Source of the DNA: Clostridium thermosuccinogenes
GTDB taxonomy: Bacteria; Bacillota; Clostridia; Acetivibrionales; DSM-5807
Assembly (NCBI RefSeq): GCF_002896855.1
Contig: NZ_CP021850.1
Location: 1,947,665-2,011,664, forward strand
Reading direction: 5' to 3'
DNA: 64,000 nucleotides
This document shows, one piece after another, positions 62,044 to 64,000 of this stretch. Below the pieces are notes generated by a model that made no database searches, had not been told where the DNA came from, and saw nothing but the letters and a program-made list of their open reading frames with translations. Numbering within the stretch: the stretch's first letter is position 1; every line of letters starts with the position of its first letter. A program made the translations under genes and the position numbers.

Positions 62044-63396
62044 TGGTGGTGCCTCTGAAGGGGGTACATATATGCGTGGCTTTAAACATTTGAGTCAGGA
62101 AGAAAGAAATATAATTGAACAAAGGTTAATCAGCAGGAAATCATTCAAAAGCATAGCACGCGAGCTTGGAAAGGACCCAACCACGATATCCAAGGAAGTG
62201 AAGAACCATATCCAATTTAGGAAAACCGGCTGTTATGGAAGAGTGTTCAATGATTGTAAACATCGTATTGGTTGCCCTGTTAAGCATCTTTGCGGCAGTT
62301 TGCGTTGTAGCCGTTATTGTCGCGCTTGCAAGTCTCGCATGTGTTCATCACTATGTCATGAGTATCAACAGGAAATTTGTCCCAAGCTTTCGAAGCCGCC
62401 CTATGTTTGTAATGGTTGTGAAGACAAACAGTCTTGTACATTAGAGAAGAGGATTTATTCTGCAACACATGCACAAAGAGAATACGAGACAGTACGCTCT
62501 GAGTGCCGTCAGGGTTTACAAATCACTGAAGAAGAAGCGATAAGATTGGATTCCATTATTAGCCCGCTGCTAATTAAAGGCCAGTCACTCCACCATATAT
62601 GCATTAACCATGCTGATGAAATCATGCTCGATGAACGCACACTCTACAACTATGTGGACAAGGGTATCTTTACAGCAAAAAATATCGATATGCCAAGAGT
62701 TGTACGTATGGGCAGACGTAAAAAGGGAAAAGACCAGTTCAAAGTGGATAAAAAATGCCGAATAGGCCGAACTTATCAAGACTTTCTTAAATTTATGCAA
62801 GAGCATCCGGACCTTCCCGTAGTGGAAATGGACACGGTAATAGGAAGAATAGGCGGCAAAGTCCTGCTGACACTGCATTTTACTGTCCCACAGCTCATGC
62901 TCGCATTCATTAGAGATGCTAATACCTCCCAATCTGTCATTGATATCTTTGATCAGCTTTACCTGGAACTAGGCCCGGATACCTTCCGCAAATTGTTCCC
63001 GGTATTACTTTGTGACAACGGCAGTGAGTTCTCGAATCCGTCCGCTATTGAATTCGATTCACATGGGCAACGCAGAACCTGTGTATTCTACTGTAATCCG
63101 CTGGCTCCTTACCAGAAAGGCGCAGCAGAAAACAACCATGCTTTGATTAGACGCATTATCCCAAAGGGTACTTCTCTTGATGAGTTTACTCAGCGGGACA
63201 TAACTCTTATGATGAACCATATCAACTCGTACAGTCGACTGAATCTCGGGGATAAAACCCCTTATTGGGCTTTTGGATTGCTCTACGGGGAAGAAATATT
63301 AAGAAGGATGAATGTAGAACTCATCCCGACAGATAATGTCACCCTGCATTCATCCCTTCTTAAGAAATAAATATTAAATAACCAGAGGCACCACCA
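62044..63396 (+). mobile_element. IS30-family insertion sequence
   Basis: About 1353 bp between inverted ends TGGTGGTGCCTCTG (62044-62057) and its complement (63383-63396). The transposase fills it. No clean target duplication could be read. It is nested in the IS21-like relic. Confidence 0.85.
62072..63370 (+). CDS. IS30 transposase
   Basis: Transposase of 432 residues. An N-terminal helix-turn-helix (HLSQEERNIIEQRLISRKSF, then SIARELGKDPTTISKEV) and a Cys-rich region (CRACKSRMCSSLCHEYQ) precede the DDE core: VVEMDTVIGR (first Asp), LLCDNGSEFSNP (second Asp) and QKGAAENNHALIRR (Glu). The reading frame is complete, so the element could be active. Confidence 0.95.
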   Translation: MRGFKHLSQEERNIIEQRLISRKSFKSIARELGKDPTTISKEVKNHIQFRKTGCYGRVFNDCKHRIGCPVKHLCGSLRCSRYCRACKSRMCSSLCHEYQQEICPKLSKPPYVCNGCEDKQSCTLEKRIYSATHAQREYETVRSECRQGLQITEEEAIRLDSIISPLLIKGQSLHHICINHADEIMLDERTLYNYVDKGIFTAKNIDMPRVVRMGRRKKGKDQFKVDKKCRIGRTYQDFLKFMQEHPDLPVVEMDTVIGRIGGKVLLTLHFTVPQLMLAFIRDANTSQSVIDIFDQLYLELGPDTFRKLFPVLLCDNGSEFSNPSAIEFDSHGQRRTCVFYCNPLAPYQKGAAENNHALIRRIIPKGTSLDEFTQRDITLMMNHINSYSRLNLGDKTPYWAFGLLYGEEILRRMNVELIPTDNVTLHSSLLKK

Positions 63397-63660
63397 GCCA
63401 CAACTCTATAAGCATTTACAAACAGGGTGGAAATTACTCTTGCAAAAAGTTAGTTAATCTTCACACCTCTAGTTTGATATACCCAAAAAAGGGCTGGCTT
63501 TGTTCCTCTACTTCATATTTTAACCTATTATTGACTGAAAAGCATTAAAAATTTGCCTAAATAAACTAATCCAAAACCCGCTGAATTACTATTTTTCTCA
63601 ATGATAACAGCATCCATGGAATTTACTTTTGCAAAGTGGAAATTACCTTTTCAATTGACC

Positions 63661-63673
63661 TGAATTTTATTTT
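63661..63673 (+). repeat. 13-bp direct repeat, right of the nested element
   Basis: TGAATTTTATTTT, identical to 61867-61879. Confidence 0.7.
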
Positions 63674-63837
63674 TAATAGAATACATTGGTATTACCATCG
63701 GGCAATCAATATCTTCATCTGGATTAATCCAGTACATATTCCGGAGCAAAATCCATTTATTTCATAGGAAGGTCTGGACATCCTGCTCTCATTAAAGTAT
63801 TATGTAATCAAACTATGACTATAGGACGGGTGATTTC

Positions 63838-64000
63838 ATGATAAAAGTGATTGCGATAGGAAACAGCTTTTCTGTAGATGCGGTTGAATACTTGAGGGAT
63901 ATTGCTGCAGCCGGCGGTGTAGACATGCTGGTGGGCAACTTGTATATAGGGGGATGCAGCCTTAAGACCCATTGGAATAATGCCTGCAGTGACGCTAAAG
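63838..64000 (+). CDS. DUF4886-type SGNH-like protein, cut by the window end
   Basis: First 54 codons only. The N-terminus MIKVIAIGNSFSVDAVEYLR with GNSFS is the SGNH/DUF4886 nucleophile block (Ser), and VGNLYIGGCSLKTHW fits the second block. These enzymes hydrolyse esters, often on carbohydrates. GGACGGGTG about 8 bases upstream is a modest ribosome site. The rest lies outside the window. Confidence 0.7.
   Translation, partial: MIKVIAIGNSFSVDAVEYLRDIAAAGGVDMLVGNLYIGGCSLKTHWNNACSDAK

Larger units (their letters stand above)
61880..63660. mobile_element. IS21-like relic containing an IS30 element
   Basis: Ends at 61880-61904 and 63636-63660 are inverted repeats (about 20 of 24 matching, core AATTGAAAA and ATTTCCAC). 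TTTTGCAAA and GTGGAA(A/G)TTACT motifs recur inside both sides, as in IS21 ends. The only gene inside is the IS30 transposase, so the IS21-like genes are absent. It is flanked by 13-bp direct repeats. Confidence 0.65.

Noticed and set aside
1-64000. CRISPR array, tRNA or rRNA genes
   Set aside because: No regularly spaced repeats and no tRNA- or rRNA-like sequences were noticed on either strand; the scan was by eye, so a divergent tRNA could be missed.

Overview
The window comes from a low-GC, Gram-positive, endospore-former-type anaerobe of the class Clostridia. The call rests on strong AGGAGG ribosome sites, frequent TTG and GTG starts, a lepB-rbgA-rnhB-yraN block, sodium-pump decarboxylase genes, a YesMN-type sugar regulator pair and the families of insertion sequences present. 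Species cannot be fixed from the sequence alone.

Region by region. (1) 1-5.7 kb is a compact housekeeping operon: signal peptidase I, ribosome-assembly GTPase RbgA, RNase HII, a FliK-like protein, a stand-alone FlhB cytoplasmic domain, YraN and a membrane-type dipeptidase. (2) 6.1-8.2 kb holds an FMN-binding lipoprotein, then a promoter and the beta and small gamma-like subunits of a sodium-translocating decarboxylase. (3) 8.9-12 kb carries a class I aminotransferase and adenylosuccinate lyase. (4) 12-22 kb is a decayed accessory region: a transposon end without its transposon, an ABC exporter relic, a GntR regulator with a visible promoter and operator, a DnaA-domain-I-like protein, then a run of small same-strand genes, several truncated, ending in an HD-domain pseudogene split by a complete IS21-family element with a 7-bp target duplication. 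(5) 22-31.5 kb is a sugar-use locus: YesN/YesM two-component system on the minus strand, and on the plus strand a GH4 glycosidase, two sugar permeases, a sugar-binding lipoprotein and a PfkB kinase. The kinase and histidine kinase probably sense, import and process one sugar or glycoside. (6) 31.8-38.2 kb is a complete Opp/Dpp-type ABC importer on the minus strand. (7) 38.3-40.6 kb has an Xre-type regulator cut from its promoter by an IS6-like element with an 8-bp target duplication.

(8) 41-54 kb is a second accessory island: a DUF692/MNIO-type enzyme, a three-gene TnsB/TnsC-like transposon, then a string of single same-strand genes (histidine phosphatase, three Nudix hydrolases, methyltransferase, acetyltransferase, a possible ADP-ribosyltransferase-like protein overlapping a nucleotidyltransferase) mixed with gene fragments. 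An SOS-type promoter with two LexA-like boxes here drives no visible gene and meets a terminator about 80 bases on. A structured inverted-repeat element occurs once in each accessory island, each time just before a small gene. (9) 55.9-64 kb returns to ordinary chromosome: a secreted helical protein, a Xer-type recombinase, a LytR-CpsA-Psr protein, an M18 aminopeptidase, a sugar-phosphate isomerase-like protein, an IS30 element nested in an IS21-like relic, and the start of a DUF4886-type gene.

No rRNA, tRNA or CRISPR array was seen. All functions are inferred from sequence motifs read by eye; no database search was run.
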